Source: Parapristionchus giblindavisi
Taxonomy: Eukaryota; Nematoda; Chromadorea; Rhabditida; Diplogasteridae
Direction of reading: 5' to 3'
Assembly (NCBI GenBank): GCA_943737045.1
Contig: CALSFV010000652.1
Location: 682,001-746,000, forward strand
Length of the DNA: 64,000 nucleotides
A program made the position numbers and the translations under genes. Within the stretch, counting starts at the first letter, position 1. The number at the start of each line of letters is the position of its first letter. Below are positions 11,898-26,400 of this stretch, piece after piece. The notes under the pieces were generated by a model. It saw only the letters and a program-made list of their open reading frames with translations, searched no databases and had not been told where the DNA came from.

Positions 11898-13502
11898 AAT
11901 TTATCTTTCAGTACTCTCTGTTTTCGGTACAAAACAGTTCGTTACAAGTCAAATTGGCAATGATACTTATCGAGTGATATACTATGTGAAAGAGGAAAAA
12001 ATTCTGAATGACGCACACTTCAGGTCATGTCGATCTGTAATATTTTACTGCTGCTATAATGATCGAAGTACAAAAGTAGCTTTTACTCTGATATGATCAA
12101 GATAACTTGAGAAATGTGAAAATGAAAATGAAACCTATCGTGTCATATACCAAATGAAAGAGCGAAAAATTCTGAATAAGATAAACTATTTCAAAGTGGT
12201 AAGTACGGCCAATATGTAAATTTATCTTTCGGTACTCTCTGTTTTTGGTACAAAACAGTTCGTTACAAGTCAAATTGTCAATGACACTCAGCAAGTGATA
12301 TAGTATGTGAAAGAGGAAAAAATTCTGAATGAGACACACTTCAGGTCATGTCGATCTGTAATATTTTACTGCTGCTATAATGATCGAAGTACAAAAGTAG
12401 CTTTTACTCTGATATGATAAAGATAACTTGAGAAATTTGAAAATGAAAATGAAACCTATCGTGTCATATACCAAATGAAAGAGCGAAAAATTCTGAATAA
12501 GATGAACTATTTCAAAGTGGTAAGTACGGCCAATATGTAAATTTATCTTTCAGTACTCTCCGTTTTTGGTACAAAACAGTTCGTTACAAGTCAAATTGGC
12601 AATGATACTCAGCGAGTGATATACTATGTGAAAGAGGAAAAAATTCTGAATGAGACACACTTCAGGTCATATCAATCTGTAATATTTTACTGCTGCTATA
12701 ATGATCGAAGTACAAAAGTAGCTTTTACTCTGATATGATCAAGATAACTTGAGAAATTTGAAAATGAATATGAAACCTATCGTGTCATATACCAAATGAA
12801 AGAGCGAAAAATTCTGAATAAGATGAACTATTTCAAAGTGGTAAGTACGGCCAATATGTAAATTTATCTTTCAGTACTCTCTGTTTTTGGTACAAAACAG
12901 TTCGTTACAAGTCAAATTGGCAATGATACTCAGCGAGTGATATACTATGTGAAAGAGGAAAAAATTCTGAATGAGACACACTTCAGGTCATGTCAATCTG
13001 TAATATTTTACTGCTGCTATAATGATCGAAGTACAAAAGTAGCTTTTACTCTGATATGATCAAGATAACTTGAGAAATTTGAAAATGAAAATGAAACCTA
13101 TCGTGTCATATACCAAATGAAAGAGCGAAAAATTCTGAATAAGATGAACTATTTCAAAGTGGTAAGTACGGCCAATATGTAAATTTATCTTTCAGTACTC
13201 TCTGTTTTCGGTACAAAACAGTTCGTTACAAGTCAAATTGGCAATGATACTTATCGAGTGATATACTATGTGAAAGAGGAAAAAATTCTGAATGACGCAC
13301 ACTTCAGGTCATGTCGATCTGTAATATTTTACTGCTGCTATAATGATCGAAGTACAAAAGTAGCTTTTACTCTGATATGATCAAGATAACTTGAGAAATG
13401 TGAAAATGAAAATGAAACCTATCGTGTCATATACCAAATGAAAGAGCGAAAAATTCTGAATAAGATAAACTATTTCAAAGTGGTCACTACGGCCAATATG
13501 TA
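11898..13502. repeat. Tetramer-spaced variant with TTATCGAG, about 1.25 units
   Basis: The monomers at 11898-12218 and 13182-13502 share a rare set of changes: TTTTCGG in the inverted-repeat region, ACTTATCGAG for ACTCAGCGAG, and GACGCACAC for GAGACACAC. They are 1284 bp apart, so 11898-13181 is one tetramer and 13182 starts the next. Between them lie a type A copy with GATATGATAAAG (near 12412), a B copy with CTCCGTTTTT and CATATCAATC, and a B copy with GAATATG. Confidence 0.85.
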
Positions 13503-14465
13503 AATTTATCTTTCAGTACTCTCTGTTTTTGGTACAAAACAGTTCGTTACAAGTCAAATTGTAAATGACACTCAGCAAGTGATATAGTATGTGAAAGAGG
13601 AAAAAATTCTGAATGAGACACACTTCAGGTCATGTCGATCTATAATATTTTACTGCTGCTATAATGATCGAAGTACAAAAGTAGCTTTTACTCTGATATG
13701 ATCAAGATAACTTGAGAAATGTGAAAATGAAAATGAAACCTATCGTGTCATATACCAAATGAAAGAGCGAAAAATTCTGAATAAGATAAACTATTTCAAA
13801 GTGGTCACTACGGCCAATATGTAAATTTATCTTTCAGTACTCTCTGTTTTTGGTACAAAACAGTTCGTTACAAGTCAAATTGGCAATGATACTCAGCGAG
13901 TGATATACTATGTGAAAGAGGAAAAAATTCTGAATGAGACACGCTTCAGGTCATGTCGATCTGTAATATTTTACTGCTGCTATAATGATCGAAGTACAAA
14001 AGTAGCTTTTACTCTGATATGATCAAGATAACTTGAGAAATGTGAAAATGAAAATGAAACCTATCGTGTCATATACCAAATGAAAGAGCGAAAAATTCTG
14101 AATAAGATAAACTATTTCAAAGTGGTCACTACGGCCAATATGTAAATTTATCTTTCAGTACTCTCTGTTTTTGGTACAAAACAGTTCGTTAAAAGTCAAA
14201 TTGGCAATGATACTCAGCGAGTGATATACTATGTGAAAGAGAAAAAAATTCTGAATGAGACACACTTCAGGTCATGTCAATCTGTAATATTTTACTGCTG
14301 CTATAATGATCGAAGTACAAAAGTAGCTTTTACTCTGATATGATCAAGATAACTTGAGAAATGTGAAAATGAAAATGAAACCTATCGTGTCATATACCAA
14401 ATGAAAGAGCGAAAAATTCTGAATAAGATAAACTATTTCAATGTGGTCACTACGGCCAATATGTA

Positions 14466-14788
14466 AATTTATCTTTCGGTACTCTCTGTTTTTGGTACAA
14501 AACAGTTCGTTACAAGTCAAATTGGCAATGATACTCAGCGAGTGATATACTATGTGAAAGAGGAAAAAATTCTGAATGAGACACGCTTCAGGTCATGTCG
14601 ATCTGTAATATTTTACTGCTGCTATAATGATCGAAGTACAAAAGTAGCTTTTACTCTGATATGATCAAGATAACTTGAGAAATTTGAAAATGAAAATGAA
14701 ACCTATCGTGTCATATACCAAATGAAAGAGCGAAAAATTCTGAATAAGATGAACTATTTCAAAGTGGTCAGTACGGCCAATATTTTTA
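14466..14788. repeat. 323-bp monomer, first of 13 with the TTTTT replacement
   Basis: Near the unit's end AATATGTAAATTT becomes AATATTTTTAAATTT, adding two bases. The 13 such copies I found begin at 14466, 21209, 22495, 34055 minus 323 (33732), 38229, 40157, 43369, 47223, 54287, 55252, 57501, 59108 and 61357. Nine are linked to ATGCTGAATGAGATGGAC; four (14466, 33732, 57501, 59108) to AAGATGAAC with the ACACGCTTC change. This copy and the one at 33732 also read TTATTTTTCAG at the start of the next unit. Confidence 0.93.
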
Positions 14789-15430
14789 AATTTATTTTTC
14801 AGTACTCTCTGTTTTTGGTACAAAACAGTTCGTTACAAGTCAAATTGGCAATGATACTCAGCGAGTGATAAACTATGTGAAAGAGGAAAAAATTCTGAAT
14901 GAGACACACTTCAGGTCATGTCAATCTGTAATATTTTACTGCTGCTATAAAGATCGAAGTACAAAAGTAGCTTTTACTCTGATATGATCAAGATAACTTG
15001 AGAAATTTGAAAATGAAAATGAAACCTATCGTGTCATATACCAAATGAAAGAGCGAAAAATTCTGAATAAGATAAACTATTTCAATGTGGTCAGTACGGC
15101 CAATATGTAAATTTATCTTTCTGTACTCTCTGTTTTTGGTACAAAACAGTTCGTTACAAGTCAAATTGGCAATGATACTCAGCGAGTGATAAACTATGTG
15201 AAAGAGGAAAAAATTCTGAATGAGACACACTTCAGGTCATGTCAATCTGTAATATTTTACTGCTGCTATAAAGATCGAAGTACAAAAGTAGCTTTTACTC
15301 TGATATGATCAAGATAACTTGAGAAATTTGAAAATGAAAATGAAACCTATCGTGTCATATACCAAATGAAAGAGCGAAAAATTCTGAATAAGATAAACTA
15401 TTTCAATGTGGTCAGTACGGCCAATATGTA
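14789..15430. repeat. Two monomers with GATAAACTATG and AAAGATCG
   Basis: Both copies (14789-15109 and 15110-15430) are type B at GGCAATGATAC but read GATAAACTATG for GATATACTATG and CTATAAAGATCG for CTATAATGATCG. The second also has TTCTGTAC at unit position 11. Corresponding copies lie at 34055-34375 and 34376-34696 (both kept) and at 59431-59751 (one only). They make a good marker for the D segments. Confidence 0.9.
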
Positions 15431-16714
15431 AATTTATCTTTCTGTACTCTCTGTTTTTGGTACAAAACAGTTCGTTACAAGTCAAATTGTAAATGACACT
15501 CAGCAAGTGATATAGTATGTGAAAGAGGAAAAAATTCTGAATGAGACACACTTCAGGTCATGTCGATCTATAATATTTTACTGCTGCTATAATGATCGAA
15601 GTACAAAAGTAGCTTTTACTCTGATATGATCAAGATAACTTGAGAAATGTGAAAATGAAAATGAAACCTATCGTGTCATATACCAAATGAAAGAGCGAAA
15701 ATTTCTGAATAAGATAAACTATTTCAAAGTGGTCAGTACGGCCAATATGTAAATTTATCTTTCAGTACTCTCTGTTTCTGGTACAAAACAGTTCGTTACA
15801 AGTCAAATTGGCAATGATACTCAGCGAGTGATATACTATGTGAAAGAGGAAAAAATTCTGAATGAGACACACTTTAGGTCATGTCGATCTGTAATATTTT
15901 ACTGCTGCTATAATGATCGAAGTACAAAAGTAGCTTTTACTCTGATATGATCAAGATAACTTGAGAAATGTGAAAATGAAAATGAAACCTATCGTGTCAT
16001 ATACCAAATGAAAGAGCGAAAAATTCTGAATAAGATAAACTATTTCAATGTGGTCACTACGGCCAATATGTAAATTTATCTTTCGGTACTCTCTGTTTTT
16101 GGTACAAAACAGTTCGTTACAAGTCAAATTGTAAATGACACTCAGCAAGTGATATAGTATGTGAAAGAGGAAAAAATTCTGAATGAGACACACTTCAGGT
16201 CATGTCGATCTATAATATTTTACTGCTGCTATAATGATCGAAGTACAAAAGTAGCTTTTACTCTGATATGATCAAGATAACTTGAGAAATGTGAAAATGA
16301 AAATGAAACCTATCGTGTCATATACCAAATGAAAGAGCGAAAATTTCTGAATAAGATAAACTATTTCAAAGTGGTCAGTACGGCCAATATGTAAATTTAT
16401 CTTTCAGTACTCTCTGTTTCTGGTACAAAACAGTTCGTTACAAGTCAAATTGGCAATGATACTCAGCGAGTGATATACTATGTGAAAGAGGAAAAAATTC
16501 TGAATGAGACACACTTTAGGTCATGTCGATCTGTAATATTTTACTGCTGCTATAATGATCGAAGTACAAAAGTAGCTTTTACTCTGATATGATCAAGATA
16601 ACTTGAGAAATGTGAAAATGAAAATGAAACCTATCGTGTCATATACCAAATGAAAGAGCGAAACATTCTGAATAAGATAAACTATTTCAAAGTGGTCACT
16701 ACGGCCAATATGTA
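15431..16714. repeat. Alternating A'/B dimers (642-bp periodicity)
   Basis: The monomers at 15431 and 16073 are type A' (GTAAATGACACTCAGCAAG, then CTATAATATTTT near unit position 138, and GAAAATTTCTG late in the unit). Those at 15752 and 16394 are type B with TTTCTGG and CACTTTAGG. The order A'-B-A'-B gives a 642-bp dimer repeat. The first A' copy differs from the second by TTCTGTAC in place of TTCGGTAC. Confidence 0.85.
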
Positions 16715-17356
16715 AATTTATCTTTCAGTACTCTCTGTTTTTGGTACAAAACAGTTCGTTACAAGTCAAATTGGCAATGATACTCAGCGAGTGATATACT
16801 ATGTGAAAGAGAAAAAAATTCTGAATGAGACACACTTCAGGTCATGTCAATCTGTAATATTTTACTGCTGCTATAATGATCGAAGTACAAAAGTAGCTTT
16901 TACTCTGATATGATCAAGATAACTTGAGAAATGTGAAAATGAAAATGAAACCTATCGTGTCATATACCAAATGAAAGAGCGAAAAATTCTGAATAAGATA
17001 AACTATTTCAATGTGGTCAGTACGGCCAATATGTAAATTTATCTTTCGGTACTCTCTGTTTTTGGTACAAAACAGTTCGTTACAAGTCAAATTGTCAATG
17101 ACACTCAGCAAGTGATATAGTATGTGAAAGAGGAAAAAATTCTGAATGAGACACACTTCAGGTCATGTCGATCTGTAATATTTTACTGCTGCTATAATGA
17201 TCGAAGTACAAAAGTAGCTTTTACTCTGATATGATCAAGATAACTTGAGAAATTTGAAAATGAAAATGAAACCTATCGTGCCATATACCAAATGAAAGAG
17301 CGAAAAATTCTGAATAAGATAAACTATTTCAAAGTGGTCAGTACGGCCAATATGTA

Positions 17357-19282
17357 AATTTATCTTTCAGTACTCTCTGTTTCTGGTACAAAACAGTTCG
17401 TTACAAGTCAAATTGTCAATGACACTCAGCAAGTGATATACTATGTGAAAGAGGAAAAAATTCTGAATGAGACACACTTCAGGTCATGTCGATCTGTAAT
17501 ATTTTACTGCTGCTATAATGATCGAAGTACAAAAGTAGCTTTTACTCTGATATGATCAAGATAACTTGAGAAATTTGAAAATGAATATGAAACCTATCGT
17601 GTCATATACCAAATGAAAGAGCGAAAAATTCTGAATAAGATGAACTATTTCAAAGTGGCAAGTACGGCCAATATGTAAATTTATCTTTCAGTACTCTCTG
17701 TTTTTGGTACAAAACAGTTCGTTACAAGTCAAATTGGCAATGATACTCAGCGAGTGATATACTATGTGAAAGAGGAAAAAATTCTGAATGAGACACACTT
17801 CAGGCCATGTCGATCTGTAATATTTTACTGCTGCTATAATGATCGAAGTACAAAAGTAGCTTTTACTCTGATATGATCAAGATAACTTGAGAAATTTGAA
17901 AATGAAAATGAAACCTATCGTGCCATATACCAAATGAAAGAGCGAAAAATTCTGAATAAAATAAACTATTTCAAAGTGGTCACTACGGCCAATATGTAAA
18001 TTTATCTTTCAGTACTCTCTGTTTTTGGTACAAAACAGTTCGTTACAAGTCAAATTGGCAATGATACTCAGCGAGTGATATACTATGTGAAAGAGGAAAA
18101 AATTCTGAATGAGACACACTTCAGTTCATGTCGATCTGTAATATTTTACTGCTGCTATAATGATCGAAGTACAAAAGTAGCTTTTACTCTGATATGATCA
18201 AGATAACTTGAGAAATTTGAAAATGAAAATGAAACCTATCGTGTCATATACCAAATGAAAGAGCGAAAAATTCTGAATAAGATAAACTATTTCAAAGTGG
18301 TCACTACGGCCAATATGTAAATTTATCTTTCAGTACTCTCTGTTTTTGGTACAAAACAGTTCTTTACAAGTCAAATTGGCAATGATACTCAGCGAGTGAT
18401 ATACTATGTGAAAGAGGAAAAAATTCTGAATGAGACACACTTCAGGTCATGTCAATCTGTAATATTTTACTGCTGCTATAATGATCGAAGTACAAAAGTA
18501 GCTTTTACTCTGATATGATCAAGATAACTTGAGAAATTTGAAAATGAAAATGAAACCTATCGTGTCATATACCAAATGAAAGAGCGAAAAATTCTGAATG
18601 AGATGAACTATTTCAAAGTGGTCAGTACGGCCAATATGTAAATTTATCTTTCAGTACTCTCTGTTTCTGGTACAAAACAGTTCGTTACAACTCAAATTGT
18701 CAATGATACTCAGCGAGTGATATACTATGTGAAAGAGGAAAAAATTCTGAATGAGACACACTTCAGGTCATGTCGATCTGTAATATTTTACTGCTGCTAT
18801 AATGATCGAAGTACAAAAGTAGCTTTTACTCTGATATGATCAAGATAACTTGAGAAATTTGAAAATGAATATGAAACCTATCGTGCCATATACCAAATGA
18901 AAGAGCGAAATATTCTGAATAAGATAAACTATTTCAAAGTGGTCACTACGGCCAATATGTAAATTTATCTTTCAGTACTCTCTGTTATTGGTACAAAACA
19001 GTTCGTTACAAGTCAAATTGGCAATGATACTCAGCGAGTGATATACTATGTGAAAGAGGAAAAAATTCTGAATGAGACACACTTCAGGTCATGTCAATCT
19101 GTAATATTTTACTGCTGCTATAATGATCGAAGTACAAAAGTAGCTTTTACTCTGATATGATCAAGATAACTTGAGAAATGTGAAAATGAAAATGAAACCT
19201 ATCGTGTCATATACCAAATGAAAGAGCGAAAAATTCTGAATAAAATAAACTATTTCAAAGTGGTCACTACGGCCAATATGTA
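17357..19282. repeat. Mixed B monomers related to 27633-29558
   Basis: In order: a hybrid copy (17357) with TTTCTGG and GTCAATGACACTCAGCAAG yet TATAC; a copy with CAGGCCATG (17678); one with CAGTTCATG (17999); one with GTTCTTTACAAG and AATGAGATGAAC (18320); one with ACAACTCAAATTGTC (18641); one with GTTATTGG (18962). The same series from CAGGCCATG to GTTATTGG recurs at 27954-29558, where the GTTATTGG copy then carries CAGTTCATG instead of CAATCTG. The hybrid at 17357 mixes A and B diagnostic sites and marks a probable exchange point. Confidence 0.85.
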
Positions 19283-20887
19283 AATTTATCTTTCAGTACT
19301 CTCTGTTTTTGGTACAAAACAGTTCGTTACAAGTCAAATTGGCAATGATACTCAGCGAGTGATATACTATGTGAAAGAGGAAAAAATTCTGAATGAGACA
19401 CACTTCAGGTCATGTCGATCTGTAATATTTTACTGCTGCTATAATGATCGAAGTACAAAAGTAGCTTTTACTCTGATATGATCAAGATAACTTGAGAAAT
19501 TTGAAAATGAAAATGAAACCTATCGTGTCATATACCAAATGAAAGAGCGAAAAATTCTGAATAAGATAAACTATTTCAAAGTGGTCAGTACGGCCAATAT
19601 GTAAATTTATCTTTCAGTACTCTCTGTTTCTGGTACAAAACAGTTCGTTACAAGTCAAATTGTCAATGAAACTCAGCGAGTGATATACTATGTGAAAGAG
19701 GAAAAAATTCTGAATGAGACACACTTCAGGTCATGTCGATCTGTAATATTTTACTGCTGCTATAATGATCGAAGTACAAAAGTAGCTTTTACTCTGATAT
19801 GATCAAGGTAACTTGAGAAATTTGAAAATGAATATGAAACCTATCGTGTCATATACCAAATGAAAGAGCGAAAAATTCTGAATAAGGTGAACTATTTCAA
19901 AGTGGTCACTACGGCCAATATGTAAATTTATCTTTCAGTACTCTCTGTTTTTGGTACAAAACAGTTCGTTACAAGTCAAATTGGCAATGATACTCAGCGA
20001 GTGATATACTATGTGAAAGAGGAAAAAATTCTGAATGAGACACACTTCAGGCCATGTCGATCTGTAATATTTTACTGCTGCTATAATGATCGAAGTACAA
20101 AAGTAGCTTTTACTCTGATATGATCAAGATAACTTGAGAAATGTGAAAATGAAAATGAAACCTATCGTGTCATATACCAAATGAAAGAGCGAAAAATTCT
20201 GAATAAAATAAACTATTTCAAAGTGGTCACTACGGCCAATATGTAAATTTATCTTTCAGTACTCTCTGTTTTTGGTACAAAACAGTTCGTTACAAGTCAA
20301 ATTGGCAATGATACTCAGCGAGTGATATACTATGTGAAAGAGAAAAAAATTCTGAATGAGACACACTTCAGGTCATGTCAATCTGTAATATTTTACTGCT
20401 GCTATAATGATCGAAGTACAAAAGTAGCTTTTACTCTGATATGATCAAGATAACTTGAGAAATGTGAAAATGAAAATGAAACCTATCGTGTCATATACCA
20501 AATGAAAGAGCGAAAAATTCTGAATAAGATAAACTATTTCAAAGTGGTCACTACGGCCAATATGTAAATTTATCTTTCAGTACTCTCTGTTTTTGGTACA
20601 AAACAGTTCGTTACAAGTCAAATTGGCAATGATACTCAGCGAGTGATATACTATGTGAAAGAGAAAAAAATTCTGAATGAGACACACTTCAGGTCATGTC
20701 AATCTGTAATATTTTACTGCTGCTATAATGATCGAAGTACAAAAGTAGCTTTTACTCTGATATGATCAAGATAACTTGAGAAATGTGAAAATGAAAATGA
20801 AACCTATCGTGTCATATACCAAATGAAAGAGCGAAAAATTCTGAATAAGATAAACTATTTCAATGTGGTCAGTACGGCCAATATGTA
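19283..20887. repeat. Five-sixths of the 1926-bp hexamer HOR
   Basis: Five monomers match positions 2-6 of the hexamer at 41122-43047: a B copy; a type C copy (TTTCTGG, GTCAATGAAAC, then ATCAAGGTAAC and AAGGTGAAC, 19604); a CAGGCCATG copy ending AATAAAATAAAC (19925); and two copies with GTGAAAGAGAAAAAAATTC (20246, 20567). Position 1, type A in the full hexamer, is replaced by the GTTATTGG copy at 18962. A type A copy follows at 20888. Confidence 0.85.
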
Positions 20888-23459
20888 AATTTATCTTTCG
20901 GTACTCTCTGTTTTTGGTACAAAACAGTTCGTTACAAGTCAAATTGTCAATGACACTCAGCAAGTGATATAGTATGTGAAAGAGGAAAAAATTCTGAATG
21001 AGACACACTTCAGGTCATGTCGATCTGTAATATTTTACTGCTGCTATAATGATCGAAGTACAAAAGTAGCTTTTACTCTGATATGATCAAGATAACTTGA
21101 GAAATTTGAAAATGAAAATGAAACCTATCGTGCCATATACCAAATGAAAGAGCGAAAAATTCTGAATAAGATAAACTATTTCAAAGTGATCACTACGGCC
21201 AATATGTAAATTTATCTTTCAGTACTCTCTGTTTCTGGTACAAAACAGTTCGTTACAAGTCAAATTGGCAATGATACTCAGCGAGTGATATACTATGTGA
21301 AAGAGGAAAAAATTCTGAATGAGACACACTTTAGGTCATGTCAATCTGTAATATTTTACTGCTGCTATAATGATCGAAGTACAAAAGTAGCTTTTACTCT
21401 GATATGATCAAGATAACTTGAGAAATTTGAAAATGAAAATGAAACCTATCGTGTCATATACCAAATGAAAGAGCGAAAAATGCTGAATGAGATGGACTAT
21501 TTCAAAGTGGTCAGTACGGCCAATATTTTTAAATTTATCTTTCAGTACTCTCTGTTTTTGGTACAAAACAGTTCGTTACAAGTCAAATTGGCAATGATAC
21601 TCAGCGAGTGATATACTATGTGAAAGAGAAAAAAATTCTGAATGAGACACACTTCAGGTCATGTCAATCTGTAATATTTTACTGCTGCTATAATGATCGA
21701 AGTACAAAAGTAGCTTTTACTCTGATATGATCAAGATAACTTGAGAAATGTGAAAATGAAAATGAAACCTATCGTGTCATATACCAAATGAAAGAGCGAA
21801 AAATTCTGAATAAGATAAACTATTTCAAAGTGGTCACTACGGCCAATATGTAAATTTATCTTTCAGTACTCTCTGTTTTTGGTACAAAACAGTTCGTTAC
21901 AAGTCAAATTGGCAATGATACTCAGCGAGTGATATACTATGTGAAAGAGAAAAAAATTCTGAATGAGACACACTTCAGGTCATGTCAATCTGTAATATTT
22001 TACTGCTGCTATAATGATCGAAGTACAAAAGTAGCTTTTACTCTGATATGATCAAGATAACTTGAGAAATGTGAAAATGAAAATGAAACCTATCGTGTCA
22101 TATACCAAATGAAAGAGCGAAAAATTCTGAATAAGATAAACTATTTCAATGTGGTCAGTACGGCCAATATGTAAATTTATCTTTCGGTACTCTCTGTTTT
22201 TGGTACAAAACAGTTCGTTACAAGTCAAATTGTCAATGACACTCAGCAAGTGATATAGTATGTGAAAGAGGAAAAAATTCTGAATGAGACACACTTCAGG
22301 TCATGTCGATCTGTAATATTTTACTGCTGCTATAATGATCGAAGTACAAAAGTAGCTTTTACTCTGATATGATCAAGATAACTTGAGAAATTTGAAAATG
22401 AAAATGAAACCTATCGTGCCATATACCAAATGAAAGAGCGAAAAATTCTGAATAAGATAAACTATTTCAAAGTGGTCACTACGGCCAATATGTAAATTTA
22501 TCTTTCAGTACTCTCTGTTTCTGGTACAAAACAGTTCGTTACAAGTCAAATTGGCAATGATACTCAGCGAGTGATATACTATGTGAAAGAGGAAAAAATT
22601 CTGAATGAGACACACTTTAGGTCATGTCAATCTGTAATATTTTACTGCTGCTATAATGATCGAAGTACAAAAGTAGCTTTTACTCTGATATGATCAAGAT
22701 AACTTGAGAAATTTGAAAATGAAAATGAAACCTATCGTGTCATATACCAAATGAAAGAGCGAAAAATGCTGAATGAGATGGACTATTTCAAAGTGGTCAG
22801 TACGGCCAATATTTTTAAATTTATCTTTCAGTACTCTCTGTTTTTGGTACAAAACAGTTCGTTACAAGTCAAATTGGCAATGATACTCAGCGAGTGATAT
22901 ACTATGTGAAAGAGGAAAAAATTCTGAATGAGACACACTTCAGGTCATGTCAATCTGTAATATTTTACTGCTGCTATAATGATCGAAGTACAAAAGTAGC
23001 TTTTACTCTGATATGATCAAGATAACTTGAGAAATGTGAAAATGAAAATGAAACCTATCGTGTCATATACCAAATGAAAGAGCGAAAAATTCTGAATAAA
23101 ATAAACTATTTCAAAGTGGTCACTACGGCCAATATGTAAATTTATCTTTCAGTACTCTCTGTTTTTGGTACAAAACAGTTCGTTACAAGTCAAATTGGCA
23201 ATGATACTCAGCGAGTGATATACTATGTGAAAGAGAAAAAAATTCTGAATGAGACACACTTCAGGTCATGTCAATCTGTAATATTTTACTGCTGCTATAA
23301 TGATCGAAGTACAAAAGTAGCTTTTACTCTGATATGATCAAGATAACTTGAGAAATGTGAAAATGAAAATGAAACCTATCGTGTCATATACCAAATGAAA
23401 GAGCGAAAAATTCTGAATAAGATAAACTATTTCAATGTGGTCAGTACGGCCAATATGTA
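20888..23459. repeat. 1286-bp tetramer HOR, two tandem units
   Basis: Units 20888-22173 and 22174-23459. Order: type A; a 323-bp copy with TTTCTGG, CACTTTAGG and ATGCTGAATGAGATGGAC; a B copy; a B copy with AGAGAAAAAAATTC. The third monomer differs between units: the first has the AGAGAAAAAAATTC form, the second has AGAGGAAAAAATTC and AATAAAATAAAC. So there are two sub-types of the tetramer. Further units lie at 39836-41121, 43048-44333 and 46902-48187. Confidence 0.92.
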
Positions 23460-26400
23460 AATTTATCTTTCGGTACTCTCTGTTTTTGGTACAAAACAGT
23501 TCGTTACAAGTCAAATTGTCAATGACACTCAGCAAGTGATATAGTATGTGAAAGAGGAAAAAATTCTGAATGAGACACACTTCAGGTCATGTCGATCTGT
23601 AATATTTTACTGCTGCTATAATGATCGAAGTACAAAAGTAGCTTTTACTCTGATATGATCAAGATAACTTGAGAAATTTGAAAATGAAAATGAAACCTAT
23701 CGTGCCATATACCAAATGAAAGAGCGAAAAATTCTGAATAAGATAAACTATTTCAAAGTGGTCACTACGGCCAATATGTAAATTTATCTTTCAGTACTCT
23801 CTGTTTTTGGTACAAAACAGTTCGTTACAAGTCAAATTGGCAATGATACTCAGCGAGTGATATACTATGTGAAAGAGGAAAAAATTCTGAATGAGACACA
23901 CTTCAGGTCATGTCGATCTGTAATATTTTACTGCTGCTATAATGATCGAAGTACAAAAGTAGCTTTTACTCTGATATGATCAAGATAACTTGAGAAATTT
24001 GAAAATGAAAATGAAACCTATCGTGTCATATACCAAATGAAAGAGCGAAAAATTCTGAATAAGATAAACTATTTCAAAGTGGTCAGTACGGCCAATATGT
24101 AAATTTATCTTTCAGTACTCTCTGTTTCTGGTACAAAACAGTTCGTTACAAGTCAAATTGTCAATGAAACTCAGCGAGTGATATACTATGTGAAAGAGGA
24201 AAAAATTCTGAATGAGACACACTTCAGGTCATGTCGATCTGTAATATTTTACTGCTGCTATAATGATCGAAGTACAAAAGTAGCTTTTACTCTGATATGA
24301 TCAAGGTAACTTGAGAAATTTGAAAATGAATATGAAACCTATCGTGTCATATACCAAATGAAAGAGCGAAAAATTCTGAATAAGGTGAACTATTTCAAAG
24401 TGGTCACTACGGCCAATATGTAAATTTATCTTTCAGTACTCTCTGTTTTTGGTACAAAACAGTTCGTTACAAGTCAAATTGGCAATGATATTCAGCGAGT
24501 GATATACTATGTGAAAGAGGAAAAAATTCTGAATGAGACACACTTCAGGCCATGTCGATCTGTAATATTTTACTGCTGCTATAATGATCGAAGTACAAAA
24601 GTAGCTTTTACTCTGATATGATCAAGATAACTTGAGAAATTTGAAAATGAAAATGAAACCTATCGTGCCATATACCAAATGAAAGAGCGAAAAATTCTGA
24701 ATAAGATAAACTATTTCAAAGTGGTCACTACGGCCAATATGTAAATTTATCTTTCAGTACTCTCTGTTTTTGGTACAAAACAGTTCTTTACAAGTCAAAT
24801 TGGCAATGATACTCAGCGAGTGATATACTATGTGAAAGAGGAAAAAATTCTGAATGAGACACACTTCAGGTCATGTCGATCTGTAATATTTTACTGCTGC
24901 TATAATGATCGAAGTACAAAAGTAGCTTTTACTCTGATATGATCAAGATAACTTGAGAAATTTGAAAATGAAAATGAAACCTATCGTGTCATATACCAAA
25001 TGAAAGAGCGAAAAATTCTGAATAAGATAAACTATTTCAAAGTGGTCAGTACGGCCAATATGTAAATTTATCTTTCAGTACTCTCTGTTTCTGGTACAAA
25101 ACAGTTCGTTACAAGTCAAATTGTCAATGAAACTCAGCGAGTGATATACTATGTGAAAGAGGAAAAAATTCTGAATGAGACACACTTCAGGTCATGTCGA
25201 TCTGTAATATTTTACTGCTGCTATAATGATCGAAGTACAAAAGTAGCTTTTACTCTGATATGATCAAGGTAACTTGAGAAATTTGAAAATGAATATGAAA
25301 CCTATCGTGTCATATACCAAATGAAAGAGCGAAAAATTCTGAATAAGGTGAACTATTTCAAAGTGGTCACTACGGCCAATATGTAAATTTATCTTTCAGT
25401 ACTCTCTGTTTTTGGTACAAAACAGTTCGTTACAAGTCAAATTGGCAATGATACTCAGCGAGTGATATACTATGTGAAAGAGGAAAAAATTCTGAATGAG
25501 ACACACTTCAGGCCATGTCGATCTGTAATATTTTACTGCTGCTATAATGATCGAAGTACAAAAGTAGCTTTTACTCTGATATGATCAAGATAACTTGAGA
25601 AATTTGAAAATGAAAATGAAACCTATCGTGCCATATACCAAATGAAAGAGCGAAAAATTCTGAATAAGATAAACTATTTCAAAGTGGTCACTACGGCCAA
25701 TATGTAAATTTATCTTTCAGTACTCTCTGTTTTTGGTACAAAACAGTTCTTTACAAGTCAAATTGGCAATGATACTCAGCGAGTGATATACTATGTGAAA
25801 GAGGAAAAAATTCTGAATGAGACACACTTCAGGTCATGTCGATCTGTAATATTTTACTGCTGCTATAATGATCGAAGTACAAAAGTAGCTTTTACTCTGA
25901 TATGATCAAGATAACTTGAGAAATTTGAAAATGAAAATGAAACCTATCGTGTCATATACCAAATGAAAGAGCGAAAAATTCTGAATAAGATAAACTATTT
26001 CAAAGTGGTCAGTACGGCCAATATGTAAATTTATCTTTCAGTACTCTCTGTTTCTGGTACAAAACAGTTCGTTACAAGTCAAATTGTCAATGAAACTCAG
26101 CGAGTGATATACTATGTGAAAGAGGAAAAAATTCTGAATGAGACACACTTCAGGTCATGTCGATCTGTAATATTTTACTGCTGCTATAATGATCGAAGTA
26201 CAAAAGTAGCTTTTACTCTGATATGATCAAGGTAACTTGAGAAATTTGAAAATGAATATGAAACCTATCGTGTCATATACCAAATGAAAGAGCGAAAAAT
26301 TCTGAATAAGGTGAACTATTTCAAAGTGGTCACTACGGCCAATATGTAAATTTATCTTTCAGTACTCTCTGTTTTTGGTACAAAACAGTTCGTTACAAGT

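Larger units (their letters stand above)
12219..17356. repeat. Segment D1, first copy of a long-range duplicated block (16 monomers)
   Basis: An ordered series of rare variants recurs at 30843-37585: GATATGATAAAG, CTCCGTTTTT (C at 12561), TTATCGAG, GTTAAAAGTC (14189), a 323-bp copy, two copies with GATAAACTATG plus AAAGATCG, TTCTGTAC, alternating A'/B copies and a closing type A copy. Offsets to the second copy are 18,624 bp at CTCCG and 19,266 bp at GTTAAAAGTC, rising to 20,229 bp at the end as whole monomers are gained. One monomer here has a private AAACATTCTG near 16663. Confidence 0.9.
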